From Gorillibacterium massiliense (GTDB lineage: Bacteria > Bacillota > Bacilli > Paenibacillales > NBRC-103111), in the NCBI RefSeq assembly GCF_000455485.1, contig NZ_CBQR020000107.1, positions 1 to 55,396 on the forward strand: 55,396 nt of DNA, in the 5' to 3' direction. The notes under the pieces were generated by a model, which saw nothing but the letters and a program-made list of their open reading frames with translations, was not told the origin of the DNA and ran no database searches. Shown piece after piece: positions 34,253 to 42,932 of this stretch (position 1 is its first letter; every line of letters begins with the position of its first letter). The translations under genes were made by a program, and so were the position numbers.

Positions 34253-36880
34253 ATGAACCAGGAGCAATTGCTTACGACAAAACTCTATATCCCTCATAAT
34301 CCGGCGGCCTTTATTCAACGTTCCGGGCTGCTGGCAAAGCTGGATAAGGCGGCTGAAGGCAAGCTTACCTTGTTAACGGCTCCCCCCGGTTTCGGCAAGA
34401 CGACGGTTGTGGCCGACTGGGTTCGGCGAAGATCTTATTCCAGCGTCTGGGTATCCTTGGATAAAGGCGAAAACGACTTGCACCGGTTTTGGAGCTACAT
34501 TATCGCCGCCTGCGAGCCTCTTGTTCCGGGAATCCAAAAAAAAGCACGCTCTCTCCTTCACTCCTTCTTGCAAATCTCCGGAAGCCAATACGTCACTTTA
34601 CTGATTAATTCGTTGTCGCCGATGGAGCAGGATGTGATGCTGGTTTTGGATGATTATCATACGATCCATTCGGAAGAAATTCATCAGTCGATCGAATATC
34701 TCATCGAACAGAGTCCGAACCATATCCATCTATGCATCATCAGTCGCAAAAAACCGCTGCTTCGCGTCGCGATGTTGCGCGCCAAAGGTCAGCTGAAGGA
34801 GATCGCCGACTCCGACTTGAAGCTGACGGACGAGGAAATCGCGGCTTTCTGGATAAGCCAAATGGGCATCGGATTATCCGCTGCCGAACTGGGCCGGCTA
34901 GCGGACCAGACAGAAGGCTGGATCGCCGGCGTACAGCTTGCTGCTCTTACGGCAATGAACGGACCCTCCGCCATCAACCATTTCTCCGGCAAACACCGCT
35001 ACGTCGTCGATTATTTGATGGAAGAGGTCATCGACCATTTACCGGTGGGGGTAAGGAACTTTCTGCTCCAAACCTCCATTCTGGAAAGAATGAATGTAGA
35101 ACTTTGCACCGCCGTCACCGGAATGGAGAATAGTGAAACGTTGCTCCATGATATCGAACAAGCTAACCTGTTCGTTATCCCCCTTGACGGTGAGGGATAC
35201 TGGTTTCGGTACCACCACCTGTTTGCCGATTTTTTACGCAACCGCCTAGCCCGAAACAACGAAATCGAGGCAGCTGGCTTGCACCTGCAAGCCAGCATCT
35301 GGCTGGAACAGCATCAGCTGTTGGAGGAAGCCATCAACCACGCTTTGTCGGCTAGCGACTATGATAGGGCCGCCTGCTTGATCGAAGCTATCGCCCCCAA
35401 ACTATTCGACCGCCAGGAACTGACCCTCGTGGACAGTTGGCTGAACCTTCTGCCATCGAATTACATCAAAAGTCCCGGCCTTCTCCTGATTCACGCCTGG
35501 AGCGATCTTCTCTCCAAAAGATTAGAACGCATTCCCTTCCATAAGAAAATGATTGATGATGCTCTGCAGACAATCCCGGATGAACATCAATACACCCGGA
35601 TGCAGGAAGATGCTTTTATGTTCGTTCATTATTGCTCTTTTTTGATGGGAGACTTTGACGAAACCATTCGCCTGATCCAGATTCTGAATAACCGGGAGAC
35701 CGATACCATTCTCGACGAATCGGAGCTCATGCACCGCTATTTGGAAATTAACGAAGGTTTGGCTCCGCTTATAAGCGGCTTTTATGGTTTTTCAGGAAAT
35801 CTGAAACAAGCGGAGGCCTTTCATCAACTCTATGCTTCCTTTATCGATAAGAATAAAGCCGACGGAACACGCTACAGCGCTTACCAGCGTACGGCTTTAA
35901 GCGAACTGTATTACGAGAAAAACGAGTTGGATAAAACCGACGAATATCTATCCATTGCCATTCCAGCCGCCGTACAAAACAATTGTCTGGGTGCTCTGAT
36001 CCCCGCCGTCATCGTTCAAGCGAAGCTCAGACGAGCACGAGGAACACCGGAAATCGCCGTTGCCGGAGTCCGGGGCGTTATGGAAAGGCTGGAACGAGAG
36101 GGGCTGCAAGGTACCCATTGGCACGGGTTGCTGAATGCCTGCCTTGCCCGTTTTCTTGCGGAACAAGAGGATTTCGACTATGCGCAGGATTGGTTGGAGA
36201 ACCGGACTATACGGGTTAAACCGAACACCGCCCCTTACTCTGATTTTGAACGATTGACTCAAATCCGCCTGCTGCTGCATCTGGGGAAGTATGAGGAAGC
36301 TCTTCCTCTCGCCGTCCAATTGAGCCACGCATCCAAAACCACTGGGCGAATATGCACGCTTATGGACTCTCTTTGTCTGGAAAGCCATCTCCACCTCCGT
36401 TGCGGGAATGATTATGAAAGCATGCGGTCGCTTCATACGGCTTTGACTATCGGCGAGCAGATGGGCTATTCTCGAACGTTCATCGATAACGCTCGCTGGC
36501 TGGCTCCCGTCCTAGCTGTATACATCAAAACGCGGATCGACCGTTCGATTCCCGAGCTCCTGACCGGCGCATCCCTTACGTTTGCCAGACAACTACATGC
36601 GGCCTTCGCGCAAGCGGACGAACGAACAGTCTGGGAGCAGGTCCCTGCGTATGCCAAACCTGGTCGAGCCAACACTGTACACACCCTTACGACACGAGAG
36701 ACGGAGATTCTACAGCTGATCGCATTGGGCTATTCTAATAAAAAAATCGCTAAGGAGCTTGTCCTTACCGAAGGAACCGTCAAACTGCATACGCATCGGA
36801 TTTATAGCAAGCTGCAGGCCAACGGCCGATTACAAGCGATCCAAATCGGCAAGAAGCTGCAGATCATCCCTTTGGGATAA
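34253..36880 (+). CDS. MalT-like ATP-dependent LuxR-family transcriptional regulator
   Basis: Large signal-transduction ATPase/activator of 875 residues. Walker A APPGFGKTT lies near residues 43-51 and Walker B VMLVLDDYHT near 128-137. A long helical/TPR-like region follows, and a C-terminal LuxR helix-turn-helix (TTRETEILQLIALGYSNKK, then LTEGTVKLHTHRIYSKLQA) lies near residues 808-870. MalT-type proteins bind an inducer and ATP, oligomerise and activate promoters. The inducer is unknown. GGAGAGG precedes the ATG. It heads a plus-strand block with surface genes. Confidence 0.92.
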   Translation: MNQEQLLTTKLYIPHNPAAFIQRSGLLAKLDKAAEGKLTLLTAPPGFGKTTVVADWVRRRSYSSVWVSLDKGENDLHRFWSYIIAACEPLVPGIQKKARSLLHSFLQISGSQYVTLLINSLSPMEQDVMLVLDDYHTIHSEEIHQSIEYLIEQSPNHIHLCIISRKKPLLRVAMLRAKGQLKEIADSDLKLTDEEIAAFWISQMGIGLSAAELGRLADQTEGWIAGVQLAALTAMNGPSAINHFSGKHRYVVDYLMEEVIDHLPVGVRNFLLQTSILERMNVELCTAVTGMENSETLLHDIEQANLFVIPLDGEGYWFRYHHLFADFLRNRLARNNEIEAAGLHLQASIWLEQHQLLEEAINHALSASDYDRAACLIEAIAPKLFDRQELTLVDSWLNLLPSNYIKSPGLLLIHAWSDLLSKRLERIPFHKKMIDDALQTIPDEHQYTRMQEDAFMFVHYCSFLMGDFDETIRLIQILNNRETDTILDESELMHRYLEINEGLAPLISGFYGFSGNLKQAEAFHQLYASFIDKNKADGTRYSAYQRTALSELYYEKNELDKTDEYLSIAIPAAVQNNCLGALIPAVIVQAKLRRARGTPEIAVAGVRGVMERLEREGLQGTHWHGLLNACLARFLAEQEDFDYAQDWLENRTIRVKPNTAPYSDFERLTQIRLLLHLGKYEEALPLAVQLSHASKTTGRICTLMDSLCLESHLHLRCGNDYESMRSLHTALTIGEQMGYSRTFIDNARWLAPVLAVYIKTRIDRSIPELLTGASLTFARQLHAAFAQADERTVWEQVPAYAKPGRANTVHTLTTRETEILQLIALGYSNKKIAKELVLTEGTVKLHTHRIYSKLQANGRLQAIQIGKKLQIIPLG

Positions 36881-36892
36881 GGAGAATTCGCC

Positions 36893-36954
36893 AAAGATAT
36901 AACCCGGTTTATACCCTTCGTTAGATTCCAACTCCGGAGGCAAATGCTACAATC
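36893..36954 (+). promoter_or_regulatory. Conserved promoter/operator element A, upstream of the orphan LuxR gene
   Basis: AAAGATATAAC (36893-36903), CGTTAGA (36919-36925) and TGCTACAATC (36945-36954). The last contains an extended -10. TAAC and GTTA form an inverted pair 16 bases apart, abutting the -35 region. The same elements recur with identical spacing at 37625-37686. Confidence 0.75.
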
Positions 36955-36991
36955 TGTGGCATTAGGGGTTACCTTAGGGGAGGAATTTGCC

Positions 36992-37531
36992 GTGATTGAG
37001 CTTGAAGCGAATCTGCTTAATGATTCGCTCCTGCAATCTCTTTTGCTTGAACGTATGACGGAGCTTTATACTTGCGTAAAACTTATGCATGAAGCTCTTG
37101 AAATGAACAATAAGGATGCATTCAGTTGTGAGCTGCAACAATTTAACCGCATCCTCGCTCCCATCTTCAGCCGATTTCTGACGGACTCGCTCCGCCCGTC
37201 GCTTCAGCCCGAGCTCCTCGGGAAATGGGCGGCTCGGCATTTCTATCACATTTTGACCGGGGAGGCGGAACCGAAGCTGACGGCGGAACCGAAAAGGCAG
37301 CTCCAGGATGATGAACCCATCTTTAAAGAGTATGGGTATACATTAACCAATCGTGAAACGGAAGTATTAAAGCTTACAGCCCTGGGCTTATCCAACAAAG
37401 AAACCGCCCGCCGGCTCGTCTTGTCGGAAGGAACCGTAAAGCTTCATCTCCATCGGGTCTATAGCAAGCTGCAGGCCAGCGGCCGAGTGCAAGCCATCCA
37501 GCGGGCAAGGCAGCTGCGGCTGATTCCATGA
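36992..37531 (+). CDS. Orphan LuxR-type DNA-binding regulator
   Basis: Protein of 179 residues from a GTG with GGGGAGG eight bases upstream; an in-frame ATG at 36944 lies inside the -10 of element A and is unlikely. The N-terminal 100 residues are helical without a recognised sensor domain. The C-terminal HTH (TNRETEVLKLTALGLSNKE, LSEGTVKLHLHRVYSKLQA) is nearly the same as that of the adjacent MalT-like protein, suggesting shared DNA targets. No receiver domain is present. Confidence 0.85.
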   Translation: MIELEANLLNDSLLQSLLLERMTELYTCVKLMHEALEMNNKDAFSCELQQFNRILAPIFSRFLTDSLRPSLQPELLGKWAARHFYHILTGEAEPKLTAEPKRQLQDDEPIFKEYGYTLTNRETEVLKLTALGLSNKETARRLVLSEGTVKLHLHRVYSKLQASGRVQAIQRARQLRLIP

Positions 37532-37557
37532 CATCTAAACATCTATCTAAAATAAAG

Positions 37558-37597
37558 AGCCGGTTGTGAAGCATTAAGCTTCAAACCGGCTTTTTAT
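37558..37597 (+). terminator. Terminator after the orphan LuxR gene
   Basis: AGCCGGTT/ACCGGCT and GAAGC/GCTTC nested arms followed by TTTTTATT on the plus strand. Confidence 0.88.
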
Positions 37598-37624
37598 TAT
37601 ACTAATGCCAATCTAATAATTGCT

Positions 37625-37686
37625 AAAGATATAACTCTATATATATCTATCGTTAGACTTCGGAAATGTCTTCCTTTGCTACAATC
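37625..37686 (+). promoter_or_regulatory. Conserved promoter/operator element B, upstream of the surface-protein operon
   Basis: AAAGATATAAC (37625-37635), CGTTAGA (37651-37657) and TGCTACAATC (37677-37686), with the same spacing as element A. It lies just past the terminator and 66 bases before the first surface-protein gene. The -35 hexamer is poor, suggesting activator dependence. Confidence 0.75.
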
Positions 37687-37751
37687 AATGGTGCTCGGGA
37701 GGAAAAACCTTCCAGCGTTATGGTTGGAGAAAAAAAGGAGGATTTGTAGCA

Positions 37752-39320
37752 ATGAAGAAAATCGCAACACTGTGTTTGGTTCTCGTCATATCTCTACTGC
37801 TTAATTTGACGGCTTCAGCCGCCGCCAAAGATCCGCAGTATGAGCCGGTCAAGGTCAAGATAGACGGGGTACTGCTCAATGCGGAAGCATACAGCGTCAA
37901 GGGACGGACAATGGTTCCACTTCGGGCCATTTTCGAACGGCTTGGCGCCGAGATCAAATGGAATGCGGAAGCCCAAATGGTAACTGCTGTGAAGGGTCAA
38001 ACCACGATAAAGTTGGTCATCGGAAAAGCGACAGCCACGATCAACAACAAAAGCGTGACCCTGGATGTGCCGCCGATGCTCATTAAAGAGCGAACCTTCG
38101 TGCCTCTTCGCTTTGTATCGGAAGCATTGGGAGGTGAGGTTTCCTACGATGCACCGAATAAGATGGCTCTCGTCAATACAAAGCCGGCAGAATGTAAATC
38201 AGGCGTTGTGCACTCCGGTAAAATCAATTCCGCCGGCGAGACTTGGAAAGCTTGCGAGAGTCCCCACTTTGTTGAAGGTGACTTCGATATCTCGGGGCTG
38301 GAAAGTCCCGTCCTTACGATAGAAGCCGGCGCTGTCGTCCGCTTCATGAATGGCGCTTCCCTCTTCGTTGGAGAAGTTGACCCGGGAGGACTGGTCATAA
38401 ACGGCACTGCCGATAAACCGGTGGAGTTGACAGCGGATAGCGCGAGTCCTGAACCGGGATTTTGGAAAGGGATCCGTTTCGGCGAGTCCACTCTGAGGAA
38501 TAAAGCGGCAATCAGCCATGCCAATATCGAATATGCCGGCGAAGGAGACAAAGGTGCTGTCAATATCCAATCCTACGGACAGCCCCTTGAAGTGAACCTT
38601 GCCGATACCCAACTGAAGAACAACCTGTTTTCCGGAATCCAGCTGGCAGGCTTCGGTCGCCTTGCTTCGGAAAGTCCCGGAATCATCGTAACCGGTACTC
38701 ATTCATCCTTGAACGGCGGTGGTTTCCCTGTTATCGCCGATATCGTGAGCAGTCATCAACTGCCGAAAGGAAAGTATACAGGCAACGCCCTCGATGCCAT
38801 CCGCATCACGAATATTAGCTCCTATGCCGAGATGAAGTCGAACACGACCTGGCGCAATTTAGGCATCCCTTACGATATGGATATTTCCATAGATGTGGAT
38901 GGTGCAGCGAATCCAGTGCTGACAATAGAACCTGGAGTCGTAACGAACTGGGCACCGGATACCGGTCTGTACATCGCAGAAACGAATAAAGGCGGGCTCC
39001 ACGCTGTCGGCACTGCCGATAAACCCATTACGTTCACCAGTTCTATGGAACAACCGGGCAGTTGGCAAGGCATCACCTTCTCAAGCAACTCCGCTTCGAA
39101 GACGATCCAATTGGAGTACGCAGTTGTGGAATATGCAAAAAAAGGTGCCTATTTGTATAACGATCTGGGACCGGTGATTAAAAATTCGACCTTCCGTAAT
39201 AACGAAGAATACGGCCTATATATGCCTCTCTACAAAGTCGGAGTTACCGACTACCGGGTGGGATTAGGCAACACTTTTAAAGAAAACGGCACTGACCAGA
39301 ATTTTGAAATGACGGAGTGA
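37752..39320 (+). CDS. Secreted stalk-domain protein with right-handed beta-helix
   Basis: Exported protein of 522 residues. The signal peptide covers residues 1-24 (LVISLLLNLTASAAA). A Cu-amine-oxidase-like stalk domain spans about 32-140 with paired GRTMVPLRAIFERLGAE and ERTFVPLRFVSEALGGE motifs. The remaining part is beta-helix-like, with two related blocks: PVLTIEAGAVV...NGTADKP...WKGI and PVLTIEPGVVT...VGTADKP...WQGI. Such folds often act on or bind surface polysaccharide, but no catalytic site is evident. AAAGGAGG precedes the ATG. First gene of the operon under element B. Confidence 0.88.
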   Translation: MKKIATLCLVLVISLLLNLTASAAAKDPQYEPVKVKIDGVLLNAEAYSVKGRTMVPLRAIFERLGAEIKWNAEAQMVTAVKGQTTIKLVIGKATATINNKSVTLDVPPMLIKERTFVPLRFVSEALGGEVSYDAPNKMALVNTKPAECKSGVVHSGKINSAGETWKACESPHFVEGDFDISGLESPVLTIEAGAVVRFMNGASLFVGEVDPGGLVINGTADKPVELTADSASPEPGFWKGIRFGESTLRNKAAISHANIEYAGEGDKGAVNIQSYGQPLEVNLADTQLKNNLFSGIQLAGFGRLASESPGIIVTGTHSSLNGGGFPVIADIVSSHQLPKGKYTGNALDAIRITNISSYAEMKSNTTWRNLGIPYDMDISIDVDGAANPVLTIEPGVVTNWAPDTGLYIAETNKGGLHAVGTADKPITFTSSMEQPGSWQGITFSSNSASKTIQLEYAVVEYAKKGAYLYNDLGPVIKNSTFRNNEEYGLYMPLYKVGVTDYRVGLGNTFKENGTDQNFEMTE

Positions 39321-39324
39321 TCAC

Positions 39325-40449
39325 ATGAAAATATCGGAAAATGTTAAAAGAAAGCTGCGCTCAGCCGCAGCGTCCATGTTAGTCGCCCTTATCGTATCGT
39401 CTATCATCCAGACCGGTCCAGTGCGGGCCGAAGATAAGTCAACCACGCTGCCGACCCCCATCATGAATGAGCCGGCGCATGAATATCAGAATAGCGATAG
39501 GCTGAAAGTGACCGGTACCATCCCAGCGGAAATCAACGAAACGAGCCGAGTCGACGTCGAGTTTTACGATCCGGCAGATCTTAAGAACCCTCTTGTCACG
39601 GTTTCGCTGCATAAGAACGAACTTTCCGGCTTAGCCTTCGAAGCTACCGCGCCGGATCCGTTGTACGATGGCACATATGCCATTACATCGCGTGTTGTAG
39701 ACTCCGCCGGAAGCGAAATCTACGGCAGCTATTCCAATACAATTTGGATCACGATCGACACCGTCATCCCGCATAAACCGTACATGGTGCAAGACCCATG
39801 GTCGTCCCCTGACGCACATACCATCAAATTAAAGTGGAGCCAAAACGATCCAAACCCGACTCTAACCAAAACGAGTCTACAGGAAACTGCTCCGGTCACG
39901 TATGCGGTCTACCGTGAAAACGATCGGCTCGGTGATACCCCCGAAATGACTTACGTAGACAACACGATTGATCGACCCGGGTTGTGGCATTACCGGATTT
40001 TCGCGCAAGACGCTGCCGGCAACGTTTCCAGTTCCCCGCTGGATATTTACGCCGGGACCGATAACCCGCTTACGAAACGGATTCAAACGGCACCTGAGAT
40101 CAGCATGGCGAAGATTAGCGGCGACGGCAAGATGGTATTTTACCGCATCAACCATGAATCGGTGACCAAGTTCCATAATCTCTTAACGGATGCCGTCGGT
40201 TCCATACAGGACCCTAATGGCACCGCCGAAGTGATGGATATGGATGTTTCCTATAATGGCCAGAAGCTTGTTTATACCACCTATGCGACAGATGGATCGC
40301 AGCACGTCCACCTTTATCAGGACTCGACCTTCACTGATGTGACGAACAGCGAGCCGCCTGCTTTATATGTTCATATGAGCTCAGATGGAAACAGACTGCT
40401 ATACACGCCGCAAAAAAAAGGGATCTCCAACAGACGTTATTTTGTATGA
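39325..40449 (+). CDS. N-terminal part of a frameshifted SLH surface protein
   Basis: Signal-peptide-bearing protein (hydrophobic SMLVALIVSSIIQT after a basic start), then an Ig/Fn3-like region to about residue 255, then a TolB-like beta-propeller start (MAKISGDGKMVFYRIN, YNGQKLVYT, MSSDGNRLLYT). After LLYTPQKK the frame is lost in an A8 run at 40412-40419 and ends after eight unrelated residues. Removing one A joins it to the next ORF as one protein of 1191 residues. It starts two bases after the preceding stop codon. Confidence 0.85.
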   Translation: MKISENVKRKLRSAAASMLVALIVSSIIQTGPVRAEDKSTTLPTPIMNEPAHEYQNSDRLKVTGTIPAEINETSRVDVEFYDPADLKNPLVTVSLHKNELSGLAFEATAPDPLYDGTYAITSRVVDSAGSEIYGSYSNTIWITIDTVIPHKPYMVQDPWSSPDAHTIKLKWSQNDPNPTLTKTSLQETAPVTYAVYRENDRLGDTPEMTYVDNTIDRPGLWHYRIFAQDAAGNVSSSPLDIYAGTDNPLTKRIQTAPEISMAKISGDGKMVFYRINHESVTKFHNLLTDAVGSIQDPNGTAEVMDMDVSYNGQKLVYTTYATDGSQHVHLYQDSTFTDVTNSEPPALYVHMSSDGNRLLYTPQKKGISNRRYFV

Positions 40450-42901
40450 CGCGCTGGACAGTCATTTACAGAAGAGAATTGCCTTGCCTGCCGATCCGGG
40501 TGAAACCCTTGACACCTGCTCTTTATCAAAAGACGGTAGATGGATCGTCTATTCCATCTATAGTGGGCCTGAGCCTACGGATATCAGCAAAAGCTCGGTT
40601 AAGCTTTACGAGATTTCGACAGGAGAGTCCCGTACCCTCGTTGATGGAGCCTTCCAACCGGAGTTGAACAGCGACGGCAGCCGCGTTGTCGTACGTAAGT
40701 TCACAGGAATGGTTGATTCTACCCCCATTTACTCCATCGTTGCCGTGAATACCGCAAACGGCGAGAAAACGGAGATTGCTCGGGATACAGCATCCATCCT
40801 CTACAATGCTCCAAGCATCGTTGGCCATTATGTCTTTGTTCAATACGAGCAATTTACCCCGGATGCAAAGTTCATCACCTTCGGGATTATGGCATTCGAT
40901 CTGAATGATTTATCGAAAAATATGCGTATCGGCAATCCCGGCAGCTATGTGGAATCCTGGTCCATGAGCTCAGACGGCAGTAAAGTCGCCTACCTGTCCG
41001 AAGATACGCGAGAGCGGACAGACGTAGGGATTTTCTCTCAAGGAGTATTCGTCGCTCCGGCTTTCGAAGCAAATAAGCCGCCAGTCGATACCACTCCACC
41101 CGCTCCTATCGGAAATTTACATGCAGAAGCCGCCGGCAGCAATGTGACCGTTAGCTGGACCTCACCCAGCGATGAGGATTTCGATCATATCCTGCTTTAT
41201 GTGAAGAGACCCGGACAAGACGGGTATGATTTGCCGGTCACAATCGAAAAAACAACCAGCCAGCAAATCTTGAAAGGGCTTGAGCCCGGAACCTACACGA
41301 TAAAGGTAGTGGCCGTCGATACCAGCGGTAACCTTTCACCGGAAACCACCATACAAATTACCGTTTCCAGCAGCAGCCCCTCCCCTTCGCCGTCAACATC
41401 GCCAACGCCTGGCCCTGTAAGTGGCGGAGGAGGAGGACCGATTGCTACTCCCAAACCTTCAGTTGCGCCTGCCCCCGACACGAACGAAACGGTATTCTAT
41501 CTGACGAAGGAAGCAAGCAGCCACAGCGGTTTCAAACAAGCGATTCGACTCGATGCAGATGCGCTTACCGTTAATCAGGATACGCCGGTAACGGTTCGAA
41601 AAAGCGAAGCGAGCTCTATTTTGCCGCAAGCCGGTTACCGTGCGGTTTCCAACGGGTTTACCCTTTCTTCCGAGAAATCATTTAATAAAAAGGCGTATCT
41701 GACTCTCGCCATTCCTGAGTCAGCTCTGAAAGGCCTCGACCCGCAGAAGCTTGGCATTTTCAAACAAAATAATGACAAAACATGGAGCTATATCGGCGGA
41801 AGCCTGTCCAAAGACAACAAGGAGATAACGGCGCCTATTTCAGGTTCGGGTAGCTACAGCATCCTGCTATCGGAGCTTACCTTCCAAGACATCAAAGGTC
41901 ATTGGGCGCAAACTTCCATCGAAATAGCCGCAGGCAGACAACTGATGGATGGCGTCTCTCCAAGTCTGTTTGAGCCGGAACGGCCGATTACCCGGGCCGA
42001 AACGGCACGGCTTCTCGTTCAACTGCTTCGTTATGCGGATAAATACGTCATCCCGTCAGGTAACAGCACCCCTAAATTCTCTGACGTGTCGAAGAGCAGC
42101 AAGGATTACAATGCGATCATGGAAGCGGCAAATGCCGGCCTTGTCAAAGGAGATGCGGAAGGAACCTTCCGCCCGAACGACCCCGTAACCCGCGAAGAAT
42201 TGGCGGTTGTGCTCTATAAACTGTGTCAGTCCACTGTCGTGGACAATAAAGAGCCTCTGAAAGCTTTCAAAGATGCCAACAGTATCTCGACATGGGCTCG
42301 GATGGCAGTTGAGTTCGCCAAACGGCAGGACATTTTGAACGGTATGCCGGACGGTACTTTGCAGCCACGGGGAAAAACAACCCGAGCCCAAGCCGCAATC
42401 ATCGGATTGAAAGTTTTGCAACTCCTGCAACCGGCAAAAACGCCTGTCAGCGCAGCTCTCTCTTCACTGGATGTAACCTTGTACGACACAACCGGCAAAA
42501 AAACCGGCTGGGCCGTGCTGACTCCGATGACCGGTGGAGTGCATATCCAATTGAAAGCAACAGGACTCAAACCCGGCAAGCACGGGTTCCACCTTCATGA
42601 AAAAGCTTTTTCATGGATGGACTTAAAAACAGCCGGCGGCCATTTCAACCCGGAAGGCAAGAAACACGGATCCGATAATCCGCAAGGCCATCATTTGGGC
42701 GACCTGCCCAATTTAGTCGTTGAGGCCGATGGAACCACTAGTACCGATTTCATGCTGAATGGCACTTCGCTATGGGATGCCGCGGCTGCCGGCGCTCTTA
42801 ACGGCAGATCGATCATCATTCATGCGGCAGAAGACGACTACAAAACCGATCCGGCTGGCAATGCCGGAGATCGTATCGTCGGCGGGATCATCGCCGAATA
42901 A
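40385..42901 (+). CDS. C-terminal part of the frameshifted surface protein: beta-propeller, Fn3, three SLH domains, Cu/Zn superoxide dismutase
   Basis: Real coding in this frame begins at about 40412 (KKGSPTDVILYD); the nominal ATG at 40385 is an artefact of the shift. Domains in ORF numbering: TolB-like repeats to 230, Fn3 near 234-328, Ser/Pro/Thr and Gly linker 329-368, a domain with FKQAIRLDADALTVN, three SLH repeats near 500-683 that should anchor it to cell-wall polymer, and a Cu/Zn superoxide dismutase domain near 690-838. Metal ligands His736, 738, 753, 761, 770 and Asp773 keep canonical spacing, with the last His in IIIHAAEDDY. Cysteines of the usual disulfide are absent. Confidence 0.85.
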   Translation: METDCYTRRKKKGSPTDVILYDALDSHLQKRIALPADPGETLDTCSLSKDGRWIVYSIYSGPEPTDISKSSVKLYEISTGESRTLVDGAFQPELNSDGSRVVVRKFTGMVDSTPIYSIVAVNTANGEKTEIARDTASILYNAPSIVGHYVFVQYEQFTPDAKFITFGIMAFDLNDLSKNMRIGNPGSYVESWSMSSDGSKVAYLSEDTRERTDVGIFSQGVFVAPAFEANKPPVDTTPPAPIGNLHAEAAGSNVTVSWTSPSDEDFDHILLYVKRPGQDGYDLPVTIEKTTSQQILKGLEPGTYTIKVVAVDTSGNLSPETTIQITVSSSSPSPSPSTSPTPGPVSGGGGGPIATPKPSVAPAPDTNETVFYLTKEASSHSGFKQAIRLDADALTVNQDTPVTVRKSEASSILPQAGYRAVSNGFTLSSEKSFNKKAYLTLAIPESALKGLDPQKLGIFKQNNDKTWSYIGGSLSKDNKEITAPISGSGSYSILLSELTFQDIKGHWAQTSIEIAAGRQLMDGVSPSLFEPERPITRAETARLLVQLLRYADKYVIPSGNSTPKFSDVSKSSKDYNAIMEAANAGLVKGDAEGTFRPNDPVTREELAVVLYKLCQSTVVDNKEPLKAFKDANSISTWARMAVEFAKRQDILNGMPDGTLQPRGKTTRAQAAIIGLKVLQLLQPAKTPVSAALSSLDVTLYDTTGKKTGWAVLTPMTGGVHIQLKATGLKPGKHGFHLHEKAFSWMDLKTAGGHFNPEGKKHGSDNPQGHHLGDLPNLVVEADGTTSTDFMLNGTSLWDAAAAGALNGRSIIIHAAEDDYKTDPAGNAGDRIVGGIIAE

Positions 42902-42932
42902 GCCGCGCCGCAATAGAAAGGAGCATCGCGAA

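Noticed and set aside
40385-40411. ATG at 40385 as the true start of the SLH/SOD gene
   Set aside because: It lacks a ribosome site and its first codons overlap in-frame propeller coding of the preceding ORF; the frameshift in the A8 run explains it.
42759-42932. N-terminal extension of the membrane protein into the SOD region
   Set aside because: It is read from another frame of the SOD domain; GAAAGGAGC and an ATG lie at 42933.
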